From NCBI GenBank assembly GCA_025594325.1, contig JANHCV010000013.1, forward strand, positions 992,001 to 1,056,000: a stretch of 64,000 bases of DNA, written 5' to 3'. The stretch comes from Blastocladiella emersonii ATCC 22665 (Eukaryota; Blastocladiomycota; Blastocladiomycetes; Blastocladiales; Blastocladiaceae). Every line of letters starts with the position of its first letter. Position 1 is the first letter of the stretch. Positions 1 through 10,500 of this stretch are shown piece by piece. The notes below the pieces were generated by a model. The model made no database searches. It saw nothing but the letters and a program-made list of their open reading frames with translations, and was not told the origin of the DNA. The translations under genes were made by a program, and so were the position numbers.

Positions 1-2
1 TC

Positions 3-248
3 GCCGCCGCATGCCAGCAATCGGGCCGCATCATCCTCGGCGCGTACGGCGTGCTCCCGCTCGACACCTCTCGCGTCCCGGCGCTCCGCGGCAAGGCGCC
101 GTGCAACGCGCAGCTCCAGGACACCGTTAGCGCGGGAGACTGGCTCGCGGCGGTCCCCGCCGGGTGTAAGGTGCAGGCCGTCGTCAAGGGGTTCGCGGAC
201 GTGTCGCAGGGGATGTTTGAGGGAGTCGAGGGGGTGAATGTGGCGTAG
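3..248 (+). CDS. 3' end of an unidentified gene, cut by the window edge
   Basis: An open frame runs from the first bases of the window to a TAG at 246-248, giving about 81 C-terminal residues; the start lies outside. The residues include GRIILGAYGVLPLD, a short tryptophan segment (AGDWLAAVPAG) and KVQAVVKGFADVSQ. No motif or membrane segment lets me name the product. Codon use is GC-rich at third positions like the neighbouring host genes, which supports real coding. An in-frame ATG at 51 exists, but the reading frame continues upstream of it, so it is unlikely to be the true start. Confidence 0.45.
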   Translation, partial: AAACQQSGRIILGAYGVLPLDTSRVPALRGKAPCNAQLQDTVSAGDWLAAVPAGCKVQAVVKGFADVSQGMFEGVEGVNVA

Positions 249-340
249 CGAGCGCGAGGGGAGGGGTGTACATAAAGACTGGCACTTTCGATTGATTTGT
301 GTGGCCGCGTTCGGAGGGAACCAGCGCCCCTGACGGGACG

Positions 341-367
341 CGCGAGACGCGACGAACAATCATGTGA
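341..367 (+). promoter_or_regulatory. Bipartite GAGACGCG / ATCATGTGA upstream element
   Basis: GCGAGACGCG is followed after a short spacer by AATCATGTGA, about 95 bp before the ATG of the gene at 461. The same arrangement precedes many genes in this window. The right half resembles the bHLH/CDEI-type RTCACRTG box and the left half resembles an ACGCG (MCB-like) box. The role as a promoter element is inferred. Confidence 0.5.
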
Positions 368-460
368 TGGAGAGCAGAGTGAAACGAAACGCGCGAGGCA
401 GAGTGCGCGTCGCGCTCCGTTGGAATCCATGAATCCCATGAACTAGACCCGCACCACACC

Positions 461-1768
461 ATGCAACGGCTTTCGATCGAGCTGGTCGAGCGGATCCTCG
501 TACACGTCGTCCAGATCGACCCGCGCGGCGCCGACCCGCTCGCGCTTCTCTCCGTCGCGCCCGGCCTCTTGCGCCTCAAGCGCGCCATCCTCGATTGCTC
601 GCTGCACCCTCGCACCTGGAAATTTCTCCGCGGCCGCGCCGACGAGCCCAACCGCGACGCCCTGGCCGAGGACCGCTGGGCCGCCCTCACCGCGGGCAAC
701 CCCCGCGCGACGACGCGCCACCTCGCGCGCCTGTGCGCCGACGGCCGCTACGACTGCCTGGACCGGTGGCTGCTCGCGGGCCGCGCGTTCCCGCCATCGC
801 CGCTGTTCGTCGACCTCGCGTCCGCACACGACCAGATCCTCGTCCTGCGGTGGCTCGCGCAGCGCGGGCTCGCGGGCCAGTACACGTGGTCCGCGATCGA
901 CGACGAGGCCCGCGCGCGCGCACTGGACGCGCTCGACTGGTGGATTCGGCCCAACGACCGCCCGGCGCTGCCCGCGGCCGACGTGCGGACGATCCGCGCG
1001 ACGCTGATGCGTGCAGTGGAGCGGGATGACGCGGCGGTGCTCTCCCGCCTGCTGAAGCTCGACCTCGAGCACTGGCGCGGCGACGACAACGAGCGGTACA
1101 ATTACCGCCTGGCGGAAGCCGCCGTCGACGGCCGCCGCGTGCAGATCCTCCGCGCCATGTTCTGGCACCTGCCCGACGCGAACATCACCGCCAAGTCCGT
1201 GTACTGGATCCACGAGGCGTGCGACGCGGTCGACCGCGAGAACGTCGCGTTCCTCGACTGGATGTACCGCGATGTCCCCGAGAACCGCCTCGACATGTTC
1301 AGCGAGCTCGATCCGAGCGACAAGGAGTACGGCGTCGGCGCGATCCAGGCCGCCGACGACGCGGGCGACTACGGGTACGACCTCGCCGCGGACGCGTTCC
1401 TCGCCAAGGAGGAAGAGTACGCCGACGACGAGTACGCCGTGTGCGCGGGCGCGGGGCTCGCCGCCGAGCGGTTCTGGGCGTTCATGACCGGGTACGCGAG
1501 CAAGCGGAACAAGGTCTCGGTCCTCAAATGGCTCCGCAAGACAATCCCGCGCGACGAGTTCGTCTGCCCGCTCGGCTGGTCGGTCGTCGAGACGGGCGAC
1601 GACGAGGACGCGGCGCTCGAGCGGCTCGAGTGGTGGGGCAAGTCGGGCGTGGAGCTCAAGGTCGGCCGGAACCACGTCCAGTGCGCCCGCGAGTTTGCGG
1701 ACAAGTGCGGGTTCAGCAAGATCGCGACGTGGTGGGCGGACAAGAAGAAGTGGGCCGTGGCGCCGTGA
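461..1768 (+). CDS. F-box-like / tryptophan-repeat (LEWW) family protein, 435 aa
   Basis: Intact single-exon ORF. The N-terminus (LSIELVERILVHVVQ) looks like an F-box-like helix pair. It is followed by ankyrin-like helical repeats whose units end in tryptophan pairs, such as LRWLAQRGL, LDWWI and LEWWGKSGV. The gene at 11678-12910 has the same architecture; both end with a conserved block of the form EWW.KSGV.LK.GRNH...C..EFA and a W-rich tail. Similar 'LEWWKSSGL' proteins are, from memory, strongly expanded in Blastocladiomycota. A substrate-adaptor role in a ubiquitin ligase is only inferred from the F-box-like start. The bipartite upstream element lies about 95 bp before the ATG. Confidence 0.75.
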   Translation: MQRLSIELVERILVHVVQIDPRGADPLALLSVAPGLLRLKRAILDCSLHPRTWKFLRGRADEPNRDALAEDRWAALTAGNPRATTRHLARLCADGRYDCLDRWLLAGRAFPPSPLFVDLASAHDQILVLRWLAQRGLAGQYTWSAIDDEARARALDALDWWIRPNDRPALPAADVRTIRATLMRAVERDDAAVLSRLLKLDLEHWRGDDNERYNYRLAEAAVDGRRVQILRAMFWHLPDANITAKSVYWIHEACDAVDRENVAFLDWMYRDVPENRLDMFSELDPSDKEYGVGAIQAADDAGDYGYDLAADAFLAKEEEYADDEYAVCAGAGLAAERFWAFMTGYASKRNKVSVLKWLRKTIPRDEFVCPLGWSVVETGDDEDAALERLEWWGKSGVELKVGRNHVQCAREFADKCGFSKIATWWADKKKWAVAP

Positions 1769-1967
1769 GCGCTGCTCGCTCCCTTAGCGGCGCTGGCTCC
1801 GGGCGGGAGACGTGGATGTGAGCGCAGTTTGAATACATGTCGTTCGTTTCATACAGTTGCCCCCGATTTCGCCGACCCACTCCAAGTGTGAACAATCATG
1901 TAAGTTGCGTTACGGCATCGCTCGGTGCCGAGGGAGAGCTGGGCAAGCTGGCGTTCGCCTGCAGGGT

Positions 1968-1993
1968 GCGAGACGTGACGAACAATCATGTGA
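1968..1993 (+). promoter_or_regulatory. Bipartite upstream element
   Basis: GCGAGACGTGACG followed by AATCATGTGA, 97 bp before the ATG at 2090. It is almost identical to the copy at 341-367, although the two downstream genes belong to different families. Function inferred from recurrence. Confidence 0.5.
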
Positions 1994-2089
1994 CGCGAAG
2001 CGCCGACAAAAAAAAATCGCTGCTCCGCCTGCACGATCGTTTGCTCTCCGCGCCCGCTCGTAATATGGAACGCTACGCGACGAAAAAAA

Positions 2090-4422
2090 ATGAATGACTA
2101 CATGCAATCACTTGATCCGGAGGCTCTCAATCTCGCAAATTTGCCCGTGCTGGTTCTTGAGCGGGTCGTTCAACTGAGCACCGCCCGGCAGGTCGTGCCC
2201 GCTTCGTCGAGCTTGCTTTCGATCGTCACTCGGGAGCCGCGTGTGCTCATCACTTGGACGCTTCCCCCTTTCCTCCGTATTCCCCGCTCGCGGCTTTACG
2301 GCCCCGAGCCATGGAACTACGCCAACAATGAGCCCGCATCATCGCAAATTGTGCGTAGACCAGCTACCTTCCTCAAAGTAAGGATGGTCACGTAATTGAA
2401 AGACACGATAATGTAGCTTGCCAAGCGGAGCGCACTGCTCCTTGCGTTTGCTTCTTGCGTTGGCGGTGACCGACTTGCAGCCTTCGTCTCGGGCAAATCG
2501 AGCGACCTGCTCTCCGCTTGCGCACTTGATCGAGAACTCAACATTGGAATGGGACCAAGTGCGACTCGGGCTTTGCGAGAGCCGCTTGTTCCTTTCCTGG
2601 CAGCGTTGCTTGATGCAATTTCCCGTCCCCTGCCACCGGTGGCCAAGGTCTTGATCACAAACGTTGCCGCCACGATTCCGCAGATGCTGCACATCACGGG
2701 CCCTTGGGTGGACTGGAGGAACATGCATCCTATCACGGTTGCACCTAGCTTGCCGATCCCCGATGGAGACTTTGCAGCACTGGGTTTGAAGCCGCTGCGC
2801 CTCATCGACTACCTCGGCGTTCTTGCAGTCTTCGCCTTCGACCACGAAACCTTGGAGCTCATTTCCAACTCGGGCTGCGGCGTGACAGCCCTTGTCGATT
2901 TCATTTCCCACGCGCCGGCACTTCATGCGATTCTTGAAGCGCTAGTGCAAACTGATATCATGGACGGACTGCATGATGTGCGCGAGCAGAAGAAGGCGAG
3001 CGCAGCTCGCGTGGTCGAGTGGCTTCTCGACAACGGCTGGACCAACTATTCTCCAGACAGCGCGCCCTGCTTTTCCGACATAATCTTATGCCTGGGGCCA
3101 AACGTACTCGCACGCGCTTTAAAAGCGCACCCAGGTCCCATTCTCAAGGGCCACTTCCCGGCAGAGAAAGCGCGGCTCTTTATCAATATGCGCGCCTGGA
3201 TCGCGCGAGGCGACATTTCGCAGTCCGAGTTTGAAGTGTTCCTGCACCACGAAGCGCTTGACATGACCACAGAGAACTGGGCCGACTTGATTGTGGCCTC
3301 AGTCTACAATTTCGACCTCGATTCGCTGGAACCGGGCTGGGTCATTGGACTTGCCCCACGAACACGTTAGCCCTGCACTGTGGGATGAGATCTTGGATCA
3401 TGGTGCGTTTGCATTCCGTCGTCGCAAGGCCAAAAGATTAGTGCTGACGCTCGATTGGCGTGGCGATACCGCCAGCTTTTAGAATCGCGCTTGACGACAT
3501 CACGGCCCAATGTATCGTCTGGTTTGCTCGCAGGACCGGATCGAAAGATTCTATTGCGCGGTTCGCCAACACTCTTGCACTCAGCGACTCGGTAGCAGAA
3601 TCGATCAACAACCTGCTATACTGGGACCCCTTCGCCGACCCGCTTGATCTGCTCGAAATCACGGCTCGCACTGTCGGTTTGCTTGGGTCAAGCATGGCTG
3701 ATTTCAGCGCAGCTGCGTACCGGTCGGCCTGGATCCTTGTCGTCACTGTGACTGCCTCCGAGACGCGACAGCGCGCGTTCGAAATCCTCGCTGAGACCAA
3801 GACCGCGCCCTACTTTCTTGGCGCAATGCTCTGGAATAGCGTTTCGGAGAACGAGCCGTGCGGCGATAGCGCGCCAGGTCTCGAGCTCTGTGACAAATGT
3901 CCGCTTGCCTTCCAGCAGCCGTGGCAAGACGCGCTGACCGCGCTTGTTTCGCAGTTTCCAGCCGCGCTCTCAGAGTACGATAGCCGCTTCTACCAGGATT
4001 CTCCCGCGGTATCAAGCGCTTTCGCTGAATGCGTCGCATCTGCACTCAATCGCGAGCGCGAGAATACGTGCTGCGCTCACTCAATCCCGGACGGCCTGTT
4101 GATGACCACGCTTGGCACGATTGCTCGCGCGGATCCGGGGTCCATGCTTTTCTTCATGAAGCGGAATATCGAAGCTGTACACGCCATCGCGAGTCTCCTT
4201 CCCGCTGGTATCCTCGACGGCGTCGCTACCGTGTACGACTTGGCGCAGCTCACCAACACGCGCAGCGAGCGAGACAGTCTGATCGCGCACCTGAAGCGGC
4301 TCGCGCCCACCGTGGCCGGCAGTCCGTCCTTTGATCAAGCGCTGCAGATTGTTGCTAAGCGGCTCGAAAAGCTTGCCGCAACCGATGCTGGCACAAACTC
4401 ATTCGTTTCTAACACGGAATAA
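2090..4422 (+). pseudogene. Disrupted paralogue of the 759-aa F-box-like gene
   Basis: The reading starts at 2090 (LNLANLPVLVLERVVQL, an F-box-like start). It stops at 2395, resumes in the same frame from 2417 to about 3350, shifts to another frame to about 3480, and shifts again to run to 4422. The gap at 2378-2416 begins GTAAGG and ends TAG, so it could be a 39-nt intron, but that is shorter than any other intron here. The later two changes look like frameshifts. The C-terminal part (HLKRLAPTVAG) matches the relatives at 25265-27645 and 9838-10500. The CPLAF...W segment is also shared with the 9838-10500 copy. I call it a pseudogene because at least two frameshifts are needed; a low-quality assembly is the alternative. 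Confidence 0.6.
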
Positions 4423-4454
4423 CGGAATATATTGCTCCTGTTGTCCTGCCCTAT

Positions 4455-4541
4455 TAGGAGTGTGTGCTGCGCGCACACTTGGGTCTCAGCTGTAGCTTTA
4501 GTCTGTCGTATTGATGATGGGAACAGCGGCGCAGGTACAAC
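4455..4541 (+). repeat. Left TIR of the 3.4-kb transposon
   Basis: 87 bp, starting TAGGAGTGTGTGCTGCGC and ending GCAGGTACAAC. Its reverse complement is found at 7788-7874 with about ten differences and no indels. Confidence 0.7.
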
Positions 4542-4677
4542 GCGCTACATGCACCAGGACAACGAGCTCGGGTCACTCTTGCTGTACGACTTTGTTCGGA
4601 GCTGTCGCGTAGAGCCCATCTAGTCCGCGACGAACCGCTCGAAGCTCAAGTCCGCGCCGAACCGCTCGCAGCAGTCC

Positions 4678-5079
4678 GTGCCCGACGACGATGCCGACGA
4701 CGGCAACGCGCCGCGCGCCAAGTGCGGTCGCCACGCCGAGCCGCGGTCCAAGTTCCGCAAGACGCATCCTGCACTCGACAAGCTCATTGTGGCGATGCGC
4801 GCGACCGAGATCGTTCCCGTGCCGCTGTTCAACAAGCAGGTCAGCCAGTCGTCCGACGTTGGCAGCACCGAGTCGCGCGCCATGATCTCCATGATCCTGT
4901 TCAAGCCGTTCCGCGCCATCGACGAGGTGGCCCCGGCTCGCGGCGAGACGTGGTCGCACACGCTCGATCTCGCACATGCACATGTCGTAGAAGAGGCTCT
5001 ACTGCAGCGGCGACTCAACGGCGCCCTGCGGGAACCCGCGCTCAGTGCGCCCGTGCAGCATGCCGTCAAAGCAGAGTAG
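4678..5079 (+). pseudogene. Possible helicase-type transposon remnant
   Basis: The frame is open from about 4624 to 5079. It contains SRAMISMILFKPFRAIDE followed by GETW and a preceding ALDKLIVAMRATEIVP. The LFKPFR...DE...W pattern reminds me of the segment found near Pif1/Helitron-like helicase proteins of transposons. This is recognition from memory on a short stretch and could be wrong. No Walker motifs are present, so at best it is a fragment. The 3' end overlaps the start of the acetyl-CoA carboxylase remnant, which is read on the other strand. Confidence 0.25.
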
Positions 5080-5725
5080 CGCTCTGCGCGCGAACGCCTT
5101 GCCAGCGCCGACGTGGCCAGCGTTGGGAATGTGCCAGCGCATGAGCTTGCCGGGTGACGGTGCGCGGAGCTGCGTCGGGTCCGGGTCCTGCTCAAGCGCG
5201 ACGGTGTGGCCGTTCATCGACAGGCGGGTGCAGGCCACGTCGACGGACGCGTACGTGACGCGCGAGCGCGCACATGACGAGAACGCCCCCGTCGGGCAGG
5301 ACTTGGGCGCGGGCGCGGGGCGACGACGTTCGAGTCGTTCACGCGCAAGACAAACAGGTCGTGCGCGGCGAGGGTCACGGCAATGTCGAAGGGGACGCCG
5401 TCGATGTTAAACGAGGTGGAGAACTGGTTCTTAATGCCGGCGAGCGTCGGTACCTGGCCCTTGTTGAGCGACTTGAGAAACTGGACCTTCTGGTCCTCGG
5501 CGGCGAGGTATGCCATGGTAGCGGCGTCCGTAACGATCGAGACCCAGCGGTCGGTCCCCTCGGCGGTGAGCTTCTGCTGGATGCGGGCATCAAGCCATTC
5601 GGTCGAGAAGTGGTCCTTGGCGAACTCGTCCGTCTCGAGCTGCGTGATCAGGTACTCGACCGTGGTGCGGAAATCGCCGCGGACGCGCAGCTCCTTAAGC
5701 GCCATGAGCGTGTTGCGGCGTGACG
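5000..5725 (-). pseudogene. Acetyl-CoA carboxylase fragment (end of BC domain to BCCP region), broken
   Basis: Read on the minus strand, MALKELRVRGDFRTTVEYL and then ITQLETDEF...WLDARI match the highly conserved LrELsiRGDFRTTVEYL region of eukaryotic acetyl-CoA carboxylase. Further on, TVALEQDPDPTQLRAPSPGK matches the segment just before the biotin site. The frame changes near 5250-5300, where an LPDGG block appears in another frame. The biotinylated MKM motif is missing: the sequence jumps to FDGML, which in the real enzyme lies after the carrier domain. It is therefore a captured, internally deleted, frameshifted piece of the cytosolic fatty-acid synthesis enzyme. It lies inside the TIR transposon 4455-7874. 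Confidence 0.75.
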
Positions 5726-5746
5726 AGTGAACGTGAAACGTACTTA

Positions 5747-5769
5747 GAGACGCGTTCGAAATCACGCGA
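5747..5769 (+). promoter_or_regulatory. Bipartite upstream element
   Basis: GAGACGCG, a short spacer and ATCACGCGA, 114 bp before the ATG of the small F-box-like fragment at 5883. Same layout as the elements at 341 and 1968. Confidence 0.4.
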
Positions 5770-5882
5770 TATGAGCCGCGCGCGTCTGACGCGTTGCTCA
5801 CGCCACGTCACATCCCCTCCCTCCTCGTCCGCCGCGCCTCTCGCCTCACCGACGCCCGCGCTCGCAGCCATCAATGAAATAG

Positions 5883-6056
5883 ATGACTTTGACGACCGCC
5901 GCGCTGGTGATACTTGCGGATGTGCCGACCGAACTCTCGATCGCAATGTGCCAACTCGTTCGGCCGCATTCCGACTTTGCAACCGCTGAGGAGCTGATGC
6001 TGCGTACCGTCAGTGCGCTGCCTGTCATGACCAACTTCGTCTATTCTCAGCTGTAG
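5883..6056 (+). pseudogene. F-box-like N-terminal fragment, 57 aa
   Basis: The short ORF contains LADVPTELSIAMCQLV, similar in layout to the F-box-like starts of the other repeat proteins in the window, and has the bipartite element upstream. It ends inside CAGCTGTAGCTTTAGCG, which resembles the inner part of the transposon TIR at 4455. This suggests a 5' gene fragment truncated by transposon sequence. Nothing recognisable follows in frame. Confidence 0.3.
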
Positions 6057-7787
6057 CTTTAGCGAAGCTGAGTTTCTGTTTGAGCAATTGGAACCTATCA
6101 GAGACATCAACCTGCACGTGAACCAAGCTTCGTCTGCAGTGCTGGCCCCCGACCCCAACTATCTTGGTCTAGCTCTCATTCCAAGTCCCCGACTCCCCGC
6201 ATTGGCCTCAGCTCTGTGTAATAAAAATTCTAACACTGCTTATTTGACGAGGCGACCTACTTGAAAGTCTTCAAATGTGCGTCAACCTGGAGTGACAGTG
6301 GAGCGGTCGGTCGGTGCTGTCTCCCACTGCTGCGCCACCCGCTGAGCCACCCGCTGAGCCACCGCTCTCCGACCCCGCCTGCAGCTCCGTCGCCAACCGT
6401 TACGACCGCTTTCGAACAACAATCAGCGCAGCATCAAGGTCGCGCAAAAAATCATTTTGAAACACCCGGCGCAAAATATAGGTCCTCTATTTCCGCTGGT
6501 TCCCTTAGCTGTCTTCAATCCGGCCGCCCGAACTTTCGCGCTTCGGTCCGCCTTTGTCTCTCTCTTTAGGCGCAAAAAAGTCTAGAGTTCGTGAATCGCC
6601 CATTTACCGAGATAGTACAAGGTCATGGATCTGGGTCATCGTTCGCAAGTAAATGATTTCATTGTTGGCGATGGGTAGCGTCTACATAGCGATTACTGAG
6701 GGGTAGCGATGACGTGACGTACACATTGACTGGAGAAAGCTCAACATGCACGCAGCAAGGCGAGAACGGTGCGACGCGAGCCCGAAACATAGGTTTCAGG
6801 CGGCGAGAACGACTCCGAGGATCCACGACCACGACTGGATCACGCCAGCTAACCGAGCCTAGCCCGGCGATAAAGAAGAAGGCTCATCAGCTTCAGGCGT
6901 GTACGCGCCCACTGCATCATACTGAAAGTAGCCAGCCGCGAATCGTGCTCGACACCGCGTACCGCGTACCGCGTTGTGCGGGTCAACCTGCGCGACACAA
7001 TTCTTTCTCGCTCCAACGCGTCGTTGACGAGGTTACGGGCGAGGCGCACATGCGCATCGTTGACGTGATCGACGTCAAGGACTGGCCCTGCGTCAAGATC
7101 CCCTTGGGCTCGATCCTGATCGCTGGTCAGACGTCGGCCGCGTGCGAAAGATCCTCACGGCGACGCTCGTTGCGTTCCGCTCAATAGCCATCGCCCAGAA
7201 CGCGAGTCAGGGTGACGCCCATACACTGCGGCGCTTCACGACGTCGTCCAAATTATCCAAGTTTTTATTAACCTTCCCGCCCACTGCAACACACCGCGCT
7301 TGATCCGTCACGCGCCGACTAGCAACCCAGCGACCGTCGCTGCCGCGGACCTGGCCTTGGCCTTCTCGTCAGTGGCTTCTTCACTCGCGAAGAGTGCCGC
7401 CGATGCAGCCTCGTACCAGTTCAGCGAGGTGGATCGCAAGCTTACGAACCGCAACACAGAAAGCACACGGCGGGAACAGGTGCGTGAGGTCGACTGGTTC
7501 TTAGACTGCTTCTCATGGACCGGGACCATGAGCAGGTGCTCGGGCGAACGTTCTCTACAGCAAGGCTGCGGACGATCCGCGCTCAGGAACAAGGCGGCGT
7601 GGGCGGCCGCGACCTTGGCCACGAGGGCTTCTCCCGCTCCTCAACTTTGTTAACTCAGTTAACTTAACTTAACTGGCACGGACTTTCGGGCAGCCAGCGC
7701 GACATGTTTGAGTCCAGCCTCAGTTCCGACCATGAGCGACGGCTAGAGTGCTTTCTCAACCGAATAACGTGATTTTCTGCCGAGTGA
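6057..7787. other. Transposon interior without a recognisable gene
   Basis: Short ORFs on both strands (for example 6714-7187 plus and 7308-7622 minus) show no domain, consistent codon bias or paralogue. There are a few low-complexity stretches, including a doubled GCTGAGCCACC near 6330-6365. I see nothing I can name. Confidence 0.4.
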
Positions 7788-7874
7788 GTTGTACCTGCGC
7801 TGCTGTTCTCATCATCGACACGTCGGACTTAAGCTACAGCGGAGACCCAAGTGTGTGCGCAGCACACACACCTA
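7788..7874 (-). repeat. Right TIR of the 3.4-kb transposon
   Basis: Inverted copy of 4455-4541: 87 bp, ending CACACACCTA. Differences are scattered single bases, without indels. Confidence 0.7.
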
Positions 7875-8077
7875 GTTTCACGTTCATTCAAAGCAGAACG
7901 CCCACACGAGTGGCGACCATTTATTCATTGAATGCGCAAAGTCTGCTGGTATTGAGCGCGTGCATGATTTTCAAGGGGGCCAGGTGCGACGGTTCCGAGG
8001 AAGAATGAATGCGATCAGACCTGTTGCCAGCCGCTTGAGTCGGCACGCGAGTAGCACTGGTGATGTCGCTAGCCGAA

Positions 8078-9517
8078 TCATGGAAAGCTGAATCCTGGAA
8101 CACGGGAGACGCGAGGCTCGGTCCTGAGCCAGGGAACATCGGACTGTAGCGTTCTCGACTGGCCATGATACGAAGCGAACTTGCGCTCAAAGTCGGGCGA
8201 GGTGAAAAAGCAATCGTCGAGCCACCGATTGTACCACCATTTGGCCACCGCAATCTGGCCTCGATCGAAAGCGCGTGTGCCGATTCCTGGGTGGTACTTG
8301 AGACGGAGCCCGTGGTTCGGGAACCATTGGAGCGAGGTGGTCCAGCCGAACCGGGTCATGCGCTCCATCGCCAAGGGCGTGTACCTGATCTCACAGCCGT
8401 GCTTGTACAGCCAATCGAGGACCGGCGCCGAGCAGCGAGACGACGAGACGGTGTCGATCGCGTACTCCGTGTACGTGAGGGCAGCAGGCGGAAGGTTCGC
8501 AACGAGCCAGTCCAAGCCGGCGACATTTCCAGCCGCGCAAGCGCGGTCGATGACTGACGGAGTGATGCACCAGTGCGGATCGCAGCTCGGGATGAAGTTC
8601 GAAGAAACCCATGCGAGAAAAGTCGAGTCTGGTGCTTTTAGTCCCGCAACGATGAGAACATTACGATGCAACGTATCAACTCAGCCCTTGCCCGTCTCCA
8701 GGATCCAGTCGAGCGTGGCACGCGGCATGAGGTGCAGATGGTGTTGAAGCGAAACAAGATCAATGGGGCCGTCGTGAGTCATCCACCAACGCAGGACGTG
8801 AACATGGCCGCCCTTACACGCCTCGAGAAAAGCGGACTGCTGCTTGACTTCGAGTTTGCCGGCCCGCCACCACTCAAGCGATGAGAGATGACCTGCGGCA
8901 GCGGCGCCTTCAAAGGCAGCGGACGAGTACGTAAAGGGGATTCCGCGTTCAATAAACCACTGGAGCACGGCAGCATGGCCGTTGGCCGAAGCGCGGTCGG
9001 CAGCACGGTTCGTGACCTTGCATTCGAGTCCGCTCGACCACCACCACTCGAGCGTTTCAATGTTGCCGGTGGCTGCAGCCTCCTCGATCGAAAAGTCGTC
9101 GTACGTGAACGGCACGCCAGAAGTACGCCACAGCTCGAGAATCCGCGCGTCGGTCGAGTGAGAATGAGCAACGTGCCCCGTCACGCGCAGTCCCGATGTA
9201 AGCCACCACGAGATGAAATCAAGACGATTCAAAAGACTCGGCGCAACGAGAACGTCGTCGGCGACCTTGAAGCTCGCAGCGCCGTGGTGTCGAACGTACT
9301 CGCGGAGCAGCGGCAGGTTCATTGATTCGACCGCGGCTTTGAACGTCGGCCGAACCATCCTGTGGAAGACAACGGATTGGAGCTTTGGCATGCCTGGAGC
9401 GACGTGCAGGTACGGGAGCGGCTTGAACCCGAGCTTTTCGCGCAGGACGGTGAGAACGAGGATGTCCTCGATGAGCTCGATGGGCATCGCCCTGCGACAA
9501 GTTTCATTTGCGTCCAT
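8078..9517 (-). pseudogene. F-box-like / LEWW-repeat gene with an in-frame TGA
   Basis: Start chosen at 9517, just before the F-box-like MPIELIEDILVLTV. Ankyrin-like repeats follow: LEWWWSSGLE, LQWFIERGIPFTYSS, LEWWRAGKLEVK and LRWWMTH. The frame meets a TGA at 8681-8683 after LDWILETGKG. It continues without any shift through another 197 codons of the same repeat type (LDWLVANLPP, LDWLYKHGCE, LQWFPNHGL). The single nonsense codon is the only defect, so this is a young pseudogene, an assembly error or a readthrough case. An ATCACGTGAT box lies at 9621-9630, upstream of the start. Confidence 0.65.
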
Positions 9518-9837
9518 GTCTTTGAAGTGCACTTTAGCAGTCTGTGCGGAAGACTTGGAGCCCTCGCTTGCGCGGATGGGCCACCGCGACGCGACGCGTC
9601 GCGTGTGAGAATCTGCGAGTATCACGTGATATAAGCGCGCTTTTGTCTCGCACGCCACGGTGTCCGTGATGCCGCTGGGTGCGTGGCGCGAGCTCATCTC
9701 AAAATCGTACATTTCTTTAGTTTAGTAATTTTTTTATTTAACCGGGTGAACTAGGAGAATCCGCAGAGACTTCAACGCGACGCTAAGAACCAAGAATTTG
9801 ATGGGATATGTATGCCAAGAAATCACAGGCATCACGA

Positions 9838-10500
9838 TCACTCCGTGTGCATCTCGTCAATCCCTGCCTCGGCGTACACGGTAGGCGCAAGTCGCTTAAG
9901 CTCGCCAAGACTTTGCGATTTAGTCCTACAGGCATGGGCGAGCTCGCGCATCTGCTCGGCGGTCACCCGGCCATCGAGCGACCCGGAAGGAAGCGTCATC
10001 GAGAGCTTGGTTGAGATCGGGGCAAGTCCGAGAAATACTTTGACAACCAGGGTGGCGTCGTGCTCGAGTAACGTGGTGAGAGCGAACTCGATCAGATTGC
10101 TGGCTCGGCTTGCATTAGAGCACCCGTGGTAACCGGAATGAGCAGGATCGCGAATTAAGTTGTTGTTGTCCAACTTCTTGGCAGAGAAGATGAAAGCTGA
10201 GAAGGCTTGGTACATGATCGCGTCGCGAGGTGCGGCTTTGACAAGCAGGGAGAATGTCTCGCGCCAAGCAGTCTTGTAGGTCGGTGAGCAACGTGGGCAC
10301 TCGTCCAGGAACTCGGCTAAAATCTGGTCGAGACGATCACCAAAGCACAGGCGAACAGAAACAAGGGCACCAACAAAGTGACCAGATGCACCCGTCTCGA
10401 TGATAATCTCAAGCGCACGGTCTCTCAGCCGCGGCGTGGATAGCGTGATCTCAGCAGCGAGCCCAGTAGCTTGCGCCGACCAGAAGTAACCTGCGGTGGT
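9838..10500 (-). pseudogene. 3' fragment of the 759-aa F-box-like family
   Basis: The frame is open from about 10500 to the stop at 9838 with no start codon that fits the family. It includes ALEIIIETGASGHFVGAL, DECPRCSPTYKTAW and LGELKRLAPTV. These align with FEILAETKTAPYFLGAM, CDKCPLAFQQPW and HLKRLAPTV in the copy at 2090-4422. The similarity ends abruptly near 10500, so the 5' half has been lost. Confidence 0.55.

Larger units (their letters stand above)
4455..7874. mobile_element. TIR-bounded DNA transposon carrying captured host fragments
   Basis: Bases 4455-4541 and 7788-7874 are 87-bp inverted copies of each other, about 88% identical. Both begin TAGG and contain GTGTGTGCTGCGC, TTGGGTCTC and GCTGTAGCTT. 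No target-site duplication is obvious. Inside I see no transposase. Instead there is a decayed piece of acetyl-CoA carboxylase on the minus strand, a possible transposon-helicase remnant and an F-box-like fragment. The structure resembles a non-autonomous, gene-capturing (Pack-TIR type) transposon. The divergence of the TIRs suggests an old insertion. The superfamily is not assigned. Confidence 0.6.

Noticed and set aside
443-1675. 410-codon antisense ORF over the gene at 461
   Set aside because: Mirror of a high-GC3 coding frame, as also at 13909-15288 and 12245-13228; no motif of its own.
2378-2416. 39-nt intron in the 2090 gene
   Set aside because: Boundaries fit GT...AG and keep the frame, but it is much shorter than all other introns here and the gene has two further frameshifts, so I kept the pseudogene call.
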